NCBI GenBank assembly: GCA_021771715.1
Contig: JAETOO010000007.1
Span: forward strand, 62,001-126,000
Reading direction: 5' to 3'
DNA length: 64,000 nt
DNA from: Oscillospiraceae bacterium
GTDB lineage: Bacteria; Bacillota; Clostridia; Lachnospirales; Lachnospiraceae
Part shown: in pieces, positions 34,050 to 42,961 of the stretch
Layout of the letters: each line of letters starts with the position of its first letter
Numbering within the stretch: position 1 is the stretch's first letter
The notes under the pieces: generated by a model
The model's input: only the letters and a program-made list of their open reading frames with translations
What the model was told of the DNA's origin: nothing
The model's database searches: none
Program-made: the position numbers and the translations under genes

Positions 34050-35825
34050 CTACTCCTCCGCCAGCCGCTTCAAGATCGCGATCGTATGTTTGAACTCATT
34101 TCCGAGCGGATAGCAGTCTGTCATATAGCTGATCCCGGCCTGCTTCCTCGTCCGGAATCCCAGATAGGAATTGGAGTGGTAGATCTGCTCAAAGGACAGC
34201 GTCCTGAGATCCTCCTGGTAAGCCGCGAGCACGGCTCCCAGCTCCCCGGCCGGAACGATTACCTCGCACCACTCGTCACTGCAGTCCAGATCCTCCAGCT
34301 CATTCGAATAGAAGGTCCCGGAGATTTCCACGATGTCCGCTTCCCTCCAGCCAAGCACCGGATAAAACCGTTCTTTATAGGAAGGATCCTGCTCCATCAA
34401 TTCGGTCAAACCGCTCACGTACCGCTTGACATCCACCTCATAGCTCCGGCAGACCTCTTTTCCGCTTTTCAGGCAATATTTCACATTGACTTGCCGCAGA
34501 TTTTCATCATAGTTGCCGACTCCGTCCGTCTTTGCCCTCTCGGCACCGTCCTCGCAGATCCCGTACAGCAGTCCGACCTCGTCGCTCTCCAGATAATCCA
34601 GCAGGCGCGCGTTCTCGCGCGTCGTTTCCCCCTCCGATGTCGGGTAGTCCCAGGACGCGTACTCCTCCCTGACCGCGATCGCGGCGAGCTCGTCCTGCTC
34701 TGGAAGATAAGAGTTGTACCCCAGCACATCGTACCGGAAGCCAAAAAACACTGCCAGCGCCAGCGCAACGGACACTGCGATGTGCCACTTATGCATCAGC
34801 ACCTGCCGGATATCCCACCGGTAGATGAACTCCATCAGCATGCAGAACAGCGCGCCAAACAGCGCGATGAACACCAGCTCCCACAGCCCTGAGTCATAGA
34901 AGGTGATGTAGGCGATAATCGCCGTGACCAGAGACACCGGAACAGCCAGCATGATCTTGATGACTCCCTCGAGCCGCCGGAAGGCCAGCGCGCCCCCCGC
35001 AGACTCCGTCTTTCTGTGGCGGTACAGCACAAGCGACAGAAGTGAGAGCAGCACAGCGACCGCAACCAGCTGGCACAGCCCCGCAAGACTCGGCCACCGC
35101 CCGGTCAATCCGACCCTGCCGACCTCCACGCCGTTGCCCCAGAACACGCAGAACGCCCACGGGGAGGTGTGTTTCAGAAGGCTCCTGTCGCTTTGCGCCC
35201 ACAGCCAGTTTGTCCCCTCGCAGAAGGCAAGGAACTCGTGCACAAAGTAGTCTCCCAGGACAATGAGGAGCGGCAGATAGCACCCGAACACCCCGATCGC
35301 CAGGACCGTCGTCAGCAACTTTCCGGTCAGCATAACCGCCACCAGCGTCATCGAGTAGCTGCACAGGAAAAACAGGATCAGCTGGACGGTGCACACGACG
35401 ACCTCCAGCGACAAGGTCACCGAGCCCGCCCCGTACAGCACGCCGGTCAGAAGTCCCAGAAGCTGCGCCGCGCCAAACGGGAGCACAAAGGTCAGAAAGC
35501 TCGCCAGATATTTTGCCGCAAACAGCGTGTCTCTCTTCACAGGGAGGCTATGGTACAGATCCAGCTTTGTCTGGGAGTACAGGTACGAGAAGCCGCACAG
35601 GGCGCAGGCTCCTCCCATGACCAGCACGACCGGCGCATTTTCAAACCTGGCGAAGCCCATGCTTCCGCACAGAACGTCCAGGGCATTCAGCTCCTTCACG
35701 GACAGGGCCATCAGCACCCGGAACGGGATCAGCAGGAGGAAGAGCACCGCCTGCAGAGCCGCCAGCCACGACATCTGCCGGAACTCCGCGCGCACCAGCT
35801 TAGAAAATGAGATTGTTGATGTCAT
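34050..35825 (-). CDS. ABC transporter permease of a YtrBC-like system
   Basis: 591 residues. About six helices in the N-terminal 310 residues (WLAALQAVLFLLLIPFRVLM, YLASFLTFVLPFGAAQLLGL, MTLVAVMLTGKLLTTVLAIG, and others), two further segments near 320-365, then a soluble C-terminal part of about 220 residues. The ATG at 35825 has GGAGG nine bases upstream and overlaps the ATPase gene end by 26 bp. It forms one operon with the GntR regulator and ATPase. Substrate unknown; YtrA-type operons respond to cell-wall antibiotics in relatives. Confidence 0.85.
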   Translation of the reverse strand: MTSTISFSKLVRAEFRQMSWLAALQAVLFLLLIPFRVLMALSVKELNALDVLCGSMGFARFENAPVVLVMGGACALCGFSYLYSQTKLDLYHSLPVKRDTLFAAKYLASFLTFVLPFGAAQLLGLLTGVLYGAGSVTLSLEVVVCTVQLILFFLCSYSMTLVAVMLTGKLLTTVLAIGVFGCYLPLLIVLGDYFVHEFLAFCEGTNWLWAQSDRSLLKHTSPWAFCVFWGNGVEVGRVGLTGRWPSLAGLCQLVAVAVLLSLLSLVLYRHRKTESAGGALAFRRLEGVIKIMLAVPVSLVTAIIAYITFYDSGLWELVFIALFGALFCMLMEFIYRWDIRQVLMHKWHIAVSVALALAVFFGFRYDVLGYNSYLPEQDELAAIAVREEYASWDYPTSEGETTRENARLLDYLESDEVGLLYGICEDGAERAKTDGVGNYDENLRQVNVKYCLKSGKEVCRSYEVDVKRYVSGLTELMEQDPSYKERFYPVLGWREADIVEISGTFYSNELEDLDCSDEWCEVIVPAGELGAVLAAYQEDLRTLSFEQIYHSNSYLGFRTRKQAGISYMTDCYPLGNEFKHTIAILKRLAEE

Positions 35826-36702
35826 ATCCGGCCACCTCCGTTTCACTGATAAAGATTTCTTCGAGCGTCAGCGGCAGAATTTCGGAAAACAGCGGCTGCT
35901 TTTCCATGATCTTCCGCTCAATTTCACGGTATTCCCCGCGCACGATCACCGTGAGCAGCGAGCCACGCTTCTCATGCCGCAGGACCGGGAGCTCCGAGAG
36001 CAGCTCTTCCTCCAGCAGAGGCTCCGGTATCACGCACTGGATCTTGTGAATGCCCAGCTTCATCTCGTCAAGGTCCTTTGCGAACAGGACGCCGCCCTTG
36101 TGCAGCAGCCCGACGTGGTCACAGATGTCCTCGATTTCCCGGAGGCTGTGGGAGGCGATCACAGGCGTGAATTTCCGACTCAGGATCTCCGCGGCAAACA
36201 TGCTCTTCACCGCCTGGCGCATCACCGGATCCAGCCCGTCAAACGTCTCGTCGCAGAGCAGGTACTCCGTATTCGTACAGATTCCCAGCAGCACGGACAC
36301 CTGCTTTTTCATCCCCTTGGAGAAGGTCGCGAGCTTCCGCTTGGGGTTCAGCCCGAAGTGCTCCAGCATCTCATCGTACCGCGCCACGTCAAAGCGCGGG
36401 TACAGCACCGCATAGTAGTCACGCATGATCTCCGCCGTCGCATTCGGGAAAAAGCAGGCTGTGTCGGGGAGAAAACAGATCTTCTCCTTCGCCTGCGGAT
36501 TTTCCCAGACGGGAAGCCGGTCGATCCGCACCTCCCCCTCGTCCGCCTTCAGGACACCGGCGAGCACACGCAGCAGCGTACTCTTCCCCGCGCCGTTCGT
36601 GCCGACCAGCCCGAAAATGCAGTTCTCGCCGATCGACGCGCTCACATGGTCCAGCGCAAGGATCTCGTCAAATTGCTTTGTCACATTCTCAATCTCAATC
36701 AC
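35800..36702 (-). CDS. ABC transporter ATP-binding protein of a YtrBC-like system
   Basis: 300 residues. Walker A GTNGAGKS, Q-loop position CFLPDTACFF, signature FSKGMKKQVSVLLGI, a Walker B with the variant LLCDETFDGLDP (E-T-F rather than E-P-T) and switch His SHSLREIE. The deviating D-loop region is typical of YtrB-like ATPases. It overlaps the regulator by 4 bp and the permease by 26 bp, so the three are translated as a unit. Confidence 0.92.
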   Translation of the reverse strand: MIEIENVTKQFDEILALDHVSASIGENCIFGLVGTNGAGKSTLLRVLAGVLKADEGEVRIDRLPVWENPQAKEKICFLPDTACFFPNATAEIMRDYYAVLYPRFDVARYDEMLEHFGLNPKRKLATFSKGMKKQVSVLLGICTNTEYLLCDETFDGLDPVMRQAVKSMFAAEILSRKFTPVIASHSLREIEDICDHVGLLHKGGVLFAKDLDEMKLGIHKIQCVIPEPLLEEELLSELPVLRHEKRGSLLTVIVRGEYREIERKIMEKQPLFSEILPLTLEEIFISETEVAGYDINNLIF

Positions 36703-37211
36703 AGCACTTCCCCCTTTCCCGTTTTCTCAGACCGCTCCTGCCGCCCGGCAGCACCGTCCGTCGTCTTCTCACCGGGCTCCTCCGGCTCCTGCTCTGTCAA
36801 GTCCGCTATGCCGCCTCTCCGCCATTTTTTCGGCACGCGGCCCGGCCTCTCTTCTGCGTACAGCTCGCGCGTCTTCGCGACAAACATCTCGCAGGTGATA
36901 TCGAGCTCCTTCCCCTTCTCGACCAGCTCGCCGAGCGATACGTAAAGGCTCTCCTGCTTCCGGACCTTCAGGTCCTCATTCCCGGAGACGAAATTGCCGC
37001 GTCCCTTCACCGGGTAAATGTACCCCTCCTGCTCGAGCACGCCGTACGCCTTCTGAATCGTATTCGGATTGATCGAGAGCTCGACCGCCAGCGAGCGGAC
37101 CGACGGCATCTGGCTGTCAGGCTCCAGGATCCCGTTTACAATCAAGGTCTCGAACCGCTCCACAATCTGTTCATAAATCGCCTGCCGGTTCTGCAAATCT
37201 ATCGTAATCAT
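36699..37211 (-). CDS. GntR-family regulator, YtrA subfamily
   Basis: 170 residues. The N-terminal winged helix (IYEQIVERFETLIVNGIL, MPSVRSLAVELSINPNTIQK, AYGVLEQEGYIYPVKGRGNF) matches YtrA-type GntR proteins. The C-terminal ~75 residues are helical and end in a charged tail. The start at 37211 has AAAGGAGG upstream; the ATG at 37316 lies upstream of it and inside the region of the operator. It probably represses its own operon through the dyad at 37308-37330. Confidence 0.92.
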   Translation of the reverse strand: MITIDLQNRQAIYEQIVERFETLIVNGILEPDSQMPSVRSLAVELSINPNTIQKAYGVLEQEGYIYPVKGRGNFVSGNEDLKVRKQESLYVSLGELVEKGKELDITCEMFVAKTRELYAEERPGRVPKKWRRGGIADLTEQEPEEPGEKTTDGAAGRQERSEKTGKGEVL

Positions 37212-37307
37212 CGCGCGCCTCCTTTCCCCCGCTCTTTTGCATTCCACACACCAAAGTCTGCCCCGCTTTTCCCGGAACACGTCTTCTTGGGCAGCCCTTT
37301 TTTCATG

Positions 37308-37330
37308 GTGTACCATCCATGCTAGTACAC
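37308..37330 (-). promoter_or_regulatory. probable operator of the GntR-ABC operon
   Basis: GTGTAC at 37308-37313 and GTACAC at 37325-37330 form a perfect 6-bp dyad with an 11-bp spacer, directly after the promoter. The position just downstream of the -10 box suits a repressor. Confidence 0.75.
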
Positions 37331-37334
37331 TTGA

Positions 37335-37363
37335 TTTATACTATAAATATCCATACGCGTCAA
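37335..37363 (-). promoter_or_regulatory. promoter of the GntR-ABC operon
   Basis: Minus strand: TTGACG (37358-37363), 17-bp spacer, TATAAA (37335-37340). The dyad operator begins five bases downstream. Confidence 0.75.
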
Positions 37364-37398
37364 CCACATTAAGAGAACATTAAGGATTTTCCGCACAA

Positions 37399-37434
37399 CA
37401 AAAAACAGAGGCCTCGGTTTCCCGCTGCCTCTGT
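37399..37434 (-). terminator. terminator of the smaller SH3 lipoprotein gene
   Basis: ACAGAGGC and GCCTCTGT arms with a 14-nt loop, then TTTTTTG on the minus strand, 22 bp past the stop. Confidence 0.9.
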
Positions 37435-37455
37435 TCCTATCCGCACTTTCTTCTG

Positions 37456-38289
37456 TCAGTCTGCCTTGAACAGGTTCTTGTTCACATATCCGATCGTGCC
37501 GTTGAAATCGACCTTGTACCAGCGGTCGGTCTCGCCGAGCGCCGTCACCGTCGTACCGGAGCTGATCGTCTGGATGATCTCGCCGTCCTGGGACGGGGTC
37601 TTGCGCACATTCGCGCCGGTCGATGCCTGGATCGGGAACGACTCTGCGAACGCGCCGACACCGAACTCCGCGTCTACCGACGAGGTGTCCGTGCTGCCGG
37701 AAGAAGTCTGTGTACTCTGCGTGCCGTCGTCCGTCGGCGCAGTGGATGCCGGCTGTCCGCTGAGCTCCTGCTCAATCGCCTGCTGGCGCTCCTCCTCAGT
37801 CTTCTCCGCTACCGCGGTCTCCGACACGAACTGCTTCGACACGTAGCCGTGCACATCGTAGTCGTCGACATCTACCTTATACCAATTCGGCGTCTCGCCG
37901 ACCACGGTCATCACATCGCCCTGCATGAAGCTGCTGAAAATCTCGGACGTCTCCGCCGTCCCCGGCTCTGTCCGGATGTTGATATCATCCTTCGCGTACA
38001 TCTGGCGCAGCTGATCGTACTCCGTCTCCTGCGCTTTCTCCTCCGCGGCGGTCAGCACCTTCGGCTCCGTCTCGGACTCCGTCTGCGTCTCACTCTCTGT
38101 CGGCGGCTCTGTCGGCGGCTCCGTCTCGGACTCCGTCTGCGTCTCACTCTCTGTCGGCGCCTCCGTCGGCGCTTCCGTCTCGGACTCCGTCTCCGGCTCC
38201 TTCTTCAGCTTATCACAACCTGTCGCACACAGCGCTACCGAGCACCCAAGCAACAGCGCAAACAACCATTTCCTGCTTCTGTTTTTCAT
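37456..38289 (-). CDS. SH3-domain lipoprotein, smaller paralog
   Basis: 277 residues. Signal peptide with a GCSVALCATGC lipobox region, then a linker with alternating ETQTESETEPPTEPPTES-like repeats. Two SH3 domains follow (YAKDDINIRTEPGTAETSE with WYKVDVDDYDVHGYVSKQF; STGANVRKTPSQDGEII with WYKVDFNGTIGYVNK). The sequence after the lipid Cys (DKLKKEPETESET) is nearly the same as in the 512-residue lipoprotein at 30.9 kb, showing a family duplication. The ATG at 38289 has GGAGG nine bases upstream. Confidence 0.88.
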   Translation of the reverse strand: MKNRSRKWLFALLLGCSVALCATGCDKLKKEPETESETEAPTEAPTESETQTESETEPPTEPPTESETQTESETEPKVLTAAEEKAQETEYDQLRQMYAKDDINIRTEPGTAETSEIFSSFMQGDVMTVVGETPNWYKVDVDDYDVHGYVSKQFVSETAVAEKTEEERQQAIEQELSGQPASTAPTDDGTQSTQTSSGSTDTSSVDAEFGVGAFAESFPIQASTGANVRKTPSQDGEIIQTISSGTTVTALGETDRWYKVDFNGTIGYVNKNLFKAD

Positions 38290-38410
38290 CTGAATCACCC
38301 TCCATTCTCATTTTACTCCCATAAAATGTTCTTTTAGCATCATACCATGCATTTTTTTAAATGGCAAGAGTTGTTACAAAATTTTTAAAATAATTAAGTT
38401 TTTGTTGTAA

Positions 38411-38579
38411 CAGTTCAGCCATGCATAAAAAATGGGAAGACAGACCGTGCAAGCTTGCTTGCTAAGGGCTGTATTACCATTTTTGAATGGGCGGAACGCC
38501 CATTCAGCCACAGACAGGAGCCGCGCAGCGGCGGATAGCTTGCGCAGCAAGCGGGTCTGCGGCTTGCATGGCGTCCTGG
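38411..38579 (-). repeat. dispersed palindromic element, full-length copy
   Basis: 169 bp. Read on the minus strand it begins CCAGGACGCCATGCAAGC, holds several hairpins (GAATGGGCG-GAA-CGCCCATTC at 38485-38505; GCTTGCGCAGCAAGC), and ends in GTCTTCCCATTTTTTATGCA then TGGCTGAACTG. The copy at 59436-59498 has the same two ends but lacks the middle. Shorter pieces occur at 3073-3103, 8359-8397 and perhaps 45761-45781. Confidence 0.85.
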
Positions 38580-38587
38580 CTAAAGTG

Positions 38588-41500
38588 CTACTCTGTGTCT
38601 TCCTCCAGCTCCCTGCCACACACCGACTTTCTCCGATTCAGCAGGTCGTAGATGCACGGAATCACGAACAGCGTCAGCAACGTCCCGTACGTCAGGCCGC
38701 CGATCGTCACGATTGCCATCGGCTGCACCATGTCCGCGCCCATGCCGCGCCCCATCGCCATCGTCGCAAGGCCCAGGATCGTCGTCAGCGCCGTCATCAG
38801 GATCGGGCGCAGACGGCTCCGGCCTGCCTCCACGATCGCCTCCCGCTTCTCCATGCCTCCTTCCCGGAGCTGATTGATCGTATCTACCAGCACAATACCA
38901 TTATTGACAATAATTCCGGAAAGCATTACAAATCCGATCATCGCGATCACGCTCACCGGACTATTGGTCAGATACAGTCCGAAAAAGCCCCCGGTAAACG
39001 CAAGCGGAATCGTAAAAATAATGATAAACGGAGAGAGCAGCGACTGGAACTGCGCGACCATGATCAGATACATGAACAGCACGGCCAGCAGCAGCATCTT
39101 GACCACCTGCTCCATCGCCTCGTTGATCGTCTCGTCCTCGCCCTCCATCGAGAGGCTGTAGCCGTCCGGCACCTCATAGCCGTCCAGCGCCTTCTCCACT
39201 TCCGCGGCGACCAGACCGATGTTGAAGCCATCCTCCAGCTCCGCCGTCACATTGACGTAGCGCGTCTGTGCCTCGCGGTTGATCGAGGAGAAGCCCTCCG
39301 TATCCTGAAACTCGACCAGCTTCGAGAGCGGGACATCCACATCCTGGTTCTCCTCGTCCTTGCCGGTGATCTTCAGCTTTTTGATCTTGTCGCGCGTCAG
39401 CGCCTCATCCGTATCGCTGACCACGAGCACAGAGTAATCCTTCGAGAGGGTGCTGAGCGTCGTCGCGCTCGAGGCGTCCGCAAGCTTCTGCTGCAAAAAC
39501 TGGAAAATCTGCGCGGTGGTCAGCTGATAGCCCATCGCCTTGTTCTTATCCACGACGATGCGCTGCTCCAGCGTCTTCTCCGCGATGCCGTCCGACACAT
39601 TTTTGGTGCCCTCGACGCCCTCCACGAGCGCAGCCACCTCACCTGCCATCCGCTTGAGCTGGTCCAGGTCACGCCCTGTGATGTGGATCGAAATACCGCT
39701 GCCGCCAAGCGACGACATATCCATCGAAGAGGTCTCGATCGCGAGCTCACAGTCCAGATCCTTCGTCCGGTCACGGATCTCCGCGGCCAGCGCTTCGTTT
39801 GAGATCGTCCGGTTCTCATCCAGCAGGACGTACATCGACACCGCGTCCTCGCCGGAGCCGCCGCCCATCGCGCCCATGACTCCGCCGCCTCCGATCATCG
39901 CGCCGACATCCGTCACATCCTGTACCCCGGCAATCCGCTCCAGCACGACATCGGACATCGCAGCCGTGTCGGCAAACGTGCTGCCCTCCGGCATCTGCAG
40001 GCTGACGGACACCTGCGTGCTCTCCATCTCCGGCATAAACGCCGTGCCCTTCGAGACAGACAGATAAGCGGAAAGCACCAACATCCCGACCGCGAGCAGA
40101 ACCACGAGCGGTTTTACATGCAGCGAGACCCGAAGCAGCCACGCATAGCCATTCTGCAGCGCGCCGATCACGCGCGACGGCCGTTCCTTCGCCTTTTTCA
40201 GAAGCCCCGCCCCCATCGCGGGCACGAGCGTCAGCGCCACCACCAGGCTCGCGAGCAGCGAGTAGCCGATCGTCAGTCCCATATCGACAAACAGCTGCCG
40301 GGTGATGCCCTCGGTAAACACGATCGGCAGGAACACGCAGACGGTCGTCAGCGTCGAGGCCGCAATCGCCCCGGCCACCTGGCGCGCGCCCTCCACGGCC
40401 GCCTTCCGCGCAGGCATCCCCTCTCCGCGCAGGCGGTAAATATTCTCAATCACGACAATCGAGTTGTCGACCAGCATGCCGATGCCGAGCGCCAGTCCGG
40501 ACAGTGAGATAATATTCAGGTTGATCCCGCTGAAATACATCATCACAATCGCAGCCATGATACTGATCGGGATCGAGCACGCGATCACCAGCGTCGGACG
40601 GGCGCTCCGCAGGAACAGCAGCAGAATCAGCACGGCCAGCACCGCGCCCGAGAGCATATTGTCGATGACCGAGTCCACAACGAGATCAATATAGATTCCC
40701 TGATCCATCATGTTCAGGAACGAAACACCCTTCTGCTCCTCGAGCTTTGCAAACCGCTCCTTGATCCGCTCGGAGACGACGCCGGTCGAGTACCCGGACT
40801 GCTTCTGCATCGAGAACATCACCCCGGAGTGACCGTTGATCTTCGCGTAGACCTCGTCGCTGTTGTCCACCACCACGACATCCGCGACGTCACCGAGCAG
40901 AATCGGGTCCAGATCGTCCATGTGCAGATCCAGAAGCTCGAGCTCGGACAGCGATTCTGTCGTGTCAAATTTGTTGCCGACGCGGACAAGGAAGTCGACG
41001 CCGTCCTCACTCACGTACCCGGCCGGCATGCTGAAGTTCTGTGCGGCCAAGATCCCCTTTATCATCTCCACAGTGATGATCTCGGTCACATCCGCCTGGT
41101 CGTACGCAGCCTCCTTCTGATCCCTGATCTGCTCAAGCGCCGCGTCCAGCTGCTTCTGTCCTTCCTTCAGCTCCGCCTTGCCTACTGCCATCTCGATCGT
41201 CGCGTTGATCTTCGCACTGTTCAGCTGTGCGAGCGCCTCCGGAAGGCTGCTCTGCCCAGAAGCGATCTTCTTCTGCGCGCTCTGGAGCTGCTTTTTCGCC
41301 GCCTCGAGCTGCGCGCGGCCCTCCGATAGCTGTTTTCTCCCGTCCGCGATCGCAAGCTTGCCAAGCGCAATCTGTTCCTGCTGCGCGCTCGACTGCGCGA
41401 GTGTCTCGTCCATCTGCGCCAGGCCGTCAGCCAGCTGCACCCGCCGCGTCACCAGCTCGGCCTTCACCGACCCGATACTGCCGATAATCGCCGTCGTGTC

Positions 41501-42961
41501 CCCCGAGGTGTTCACCCCTGCCGCTGCCAGAGCGGTCAGCGCCTGCGCCCTCACATTCGCGTACGTGTCCCGCTCCGCCTGCTTTGCCGCGATCTGCGCC
41601 TGCAGCTCGGCCTCCGTCGCCGCGATCTGATCCTGGATCTCCGAGCCGCCCGGCAGCTCCCCGATATCCGGGAGCGCTCCGCCGCCCGGCAGCTCTCCTC
41701 CGCCGATCTGCGTCAGGATATCCGTGACATCCTCAATCGTGATACCGCCCGGCGTCACGCTGCCGGTGCCGCCCGGTGCAGATGTTTCCGCCCCTGCCTC
41801 GTCCTCGGGCAGAATCATATCGCCCTCCTCCGCGCTGCCGGTCTTCACCGACTCCTGCGGCACAACTTCGGCCGCCTCCGTCTCCCCGCTGCCTGGCACA
41901 CTGCCTCCCTGCAGCGCCGCGAGCTGCTGCTTCAGTACCTCGAGCTGTGCGTCCAGAATCGCGAGCTGTGCATCCAGCGCCGCGAGCTGCTGCGGCGCCG
42001 CCTCGAGCTGGGAGATCGCCGCGTCCAGCTGAGTCTTCTGCGTCTCCAGCGCCGCCTTCTGCTCCGGCAGCTTCGCGAGCGCCTGCTCTCCCTCCAGAAG
42101 CTCCGACTCCTTCTGGTCGAGCTCCTTTGCGGAGTCGTCAAGCTTGGTGAGCCCTGCCTCGATCTCGGAGAGCTTCTGCTCAAGCTGCAGCTGGCCCGAG
42201 ATCAGCTGGGACGAGCCGGAATTGATCTGGCTCTCCGCCTGGGAGGTCTGATTCGCCAGCTCCTCCTGTCCGCTCTCCAGCTTCTCCTGCCCTTCCTCCA
42301 GCTTTCTCTGGTTCTCCTCCAGCTCGCTCTCGGCCTCCTCGAACTTGCCGTCAAGCGCCCGCTTTACCTTCTGATTGACCGCCCTGATCTTGTCCTCGCG
42401 CAGCACGACCTGCACATTCTCCTCAATCAGGCCGGATGCGCTCACCGACGCGACCCCCTCGATGCTCTCGAGCTCCGGCAGAATCTCGTTGTTGACCAGA
42501 TCCGTCAGCTCACTCTGCGTCAGATCCCCCGCCTCCAGCGCGGACACCATGACCGGAAGCATATCCGGATTCAGCTTCATGATAATCGGACTGCCGATGC
42601 TGTCATCCCAGTAACCCTCGATCTGATCCAGGCTCTCCCGCATCTCGATCGTCACCGCATCCATGTTCGCGCTCTGCGAAAACTCCAAAATCACGAACGA
42701 AATATTCTCACTCGACACCGAGCTGATATTCTCGATATTGCTGATCGTCGCCATCGACTGCTCGACCGGCCGCGTCACGATCGACTCCACCTCCTCCGGA
42801 CTCGCCCCCGGATACATCGTGTAGACAATCGCGTACGGCAGCGTCATATCCGGCAGCAGATCCGTCTGCATACTCGTAAACGACACATACCCCAGCACCA
42901 GCACCAGCACGACACCGACCAGAACCGTATACGGACGCTTCACACTATACTTCGACAACAT
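38588..42961 (-). CDS. RND-family exporter with long coiled-coil insertion
   Basis: 1457 residues, hydrophobe/amphiphile-type RND pump. The first helix is PYTVLVGVVLVLVLGYVSFT. Later helices include the GIGMLVDNSIVVIENI segment with the proton-relay Asp and a second relay region VLLLAVLFMYLIMVAQFQSL. Usual RND proteins have about 1030-1050 residues; here about 430 residues (roughly 205-640) are inserted in the first periplasmic half. They are almost pure coiled coil rich in Glu, Gln and Leu, with a Gly/Pro hinge in the middle (PGGGALPDIGELPGG), so they should form a long hairpin. No separate membrane-fusion protein gene lies next to it. The ATG at 42961 follows GGGGAGAG. Confidence 0.93.
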   Translation of the reverse strand: MLSKYSVKRPYTVLVGVVLVLVLGYVSFTSMQTDLLPDMTLPYAIVYTMYPGASPEEVESIVTRPVEQSMATISNIENISSVSSENISFVILEFSQSANMDAVTIEMRESLDQIEGYWDDSIGSPIIMKLNPDMLPVMVSALEAGDLTQSELTDLVNNEILPELESIEGVASVSASGLIEENVQVVLREDKIRAVNQKVKRALDGKFEEAESELEENQRKLEEGQEKLESGQEELANQTSQAESQINSGSSQLISGQLQLEQKLSEIEAGLTKLDDSAKELDQKESELLEGEQALAKLPEQKAALETQKTQLDAAISQLEAAPQQLAALDAQLAILDAQLEVLKQQLAALQGGSVPGSGETEAAEVVPQESVKTGSAEEGDMILPEDEAGAETSAPGGTGSVTPGGITIEDVTDILTQIGGGELPGGGALPDIGELPGGSEIQDQIAATEAELQAQIAAKQAERDTYANVRAQALTALAAAGVNTSGDTTAIIGSIGSVKAELVTRRVQLADGLAQMDETLAQSSAQQEQIALGKLAIADGRKQLSEGRAQLEAAKKQLQSAQKKIASGQSSLPEALAQLNSAKINATIEMAVGKAELKEGQKQLDAALEQIRDQKEAAYDQADVTEIITVEMIKGILAAQNFSMPAGYVSEDGVDFLVRVGNKFDTTESLSELELLDLHMDDLDPILLGDVADVVVVDNSDEVYAKINGHSGVMFSMQKQSGYSTGVVSERIKERFAKLEEQKGVSFLNMMDQGIYIDLVVDSVIDNMLSGAVLAVLILLLFLRSARPTLVIACSIPISIMAAIVMMYFSGINLNIISLSGLALGIGMLVDNSIVVIENIYRLRGEGMPARKAAVEGARQVAGAIAASTLTTVCVFLPIVFTEGITRQLFVDMGLTIGYSLLASLVVALTLVPAMGAGLLKKAKERPSRVIGALQNGYAWLLRVSLHVKPLVVLLAVGMLVLSAYLSVSKGTAFMPEMESTQVSVSLQMPEGSTFADTAAMSDVVLERIAGVQDVTDVGAMIGGGGVMGAMGGGSGEDAVSMYVLLDENRTISNEALAAEIRDRTKDLDCELAIETSSMDMSSLGGSGISIHITGRDLDQLKRMAGEVAALVEGVEGTKNVSDGIAEKTLEQRIVVDKNKAMGYQLTTAQIFQFLQQKLADASSATTLSTLSKDYSVLVVSDTDEALTRDKIKKLKITGKDEENQDVDVPLSKLVEFQDTEGFSSINREAQTRYVNVTAELEDGFNIGLVAAEVEKALDGYEVPDGYSLSMEGEDETINEAMEQVVKMLLLAVLFMYLIMVAQFQSLLSPFIIIFTIPLAFTGGFFGLYLTNSPVSVIAMIGFVMLSGIIVNNGIVLVDTINQLREGGMEKREAIVEAGRSRLRPILMTALTTILGLATMAMGRGMGADMVQPMAIVTIGGLTYGTLLTLFVIPCIYDLLNRRKSVCGRELEEDTE

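Noticed and set aside
38411-38455. short protein encoded by the dispersed element (ATGCATAAAAAATGGGAAGA frame)
   Set aside because: A 14-codon frame exists in the full copy, but the deleted copy changes frame and start, and there is no ribosome binding site.
38432-39802. 456-residue plus-strand open frame
   Set aside because: Antisense to the 3' part of the RND gene; starts inside the dispersed element.
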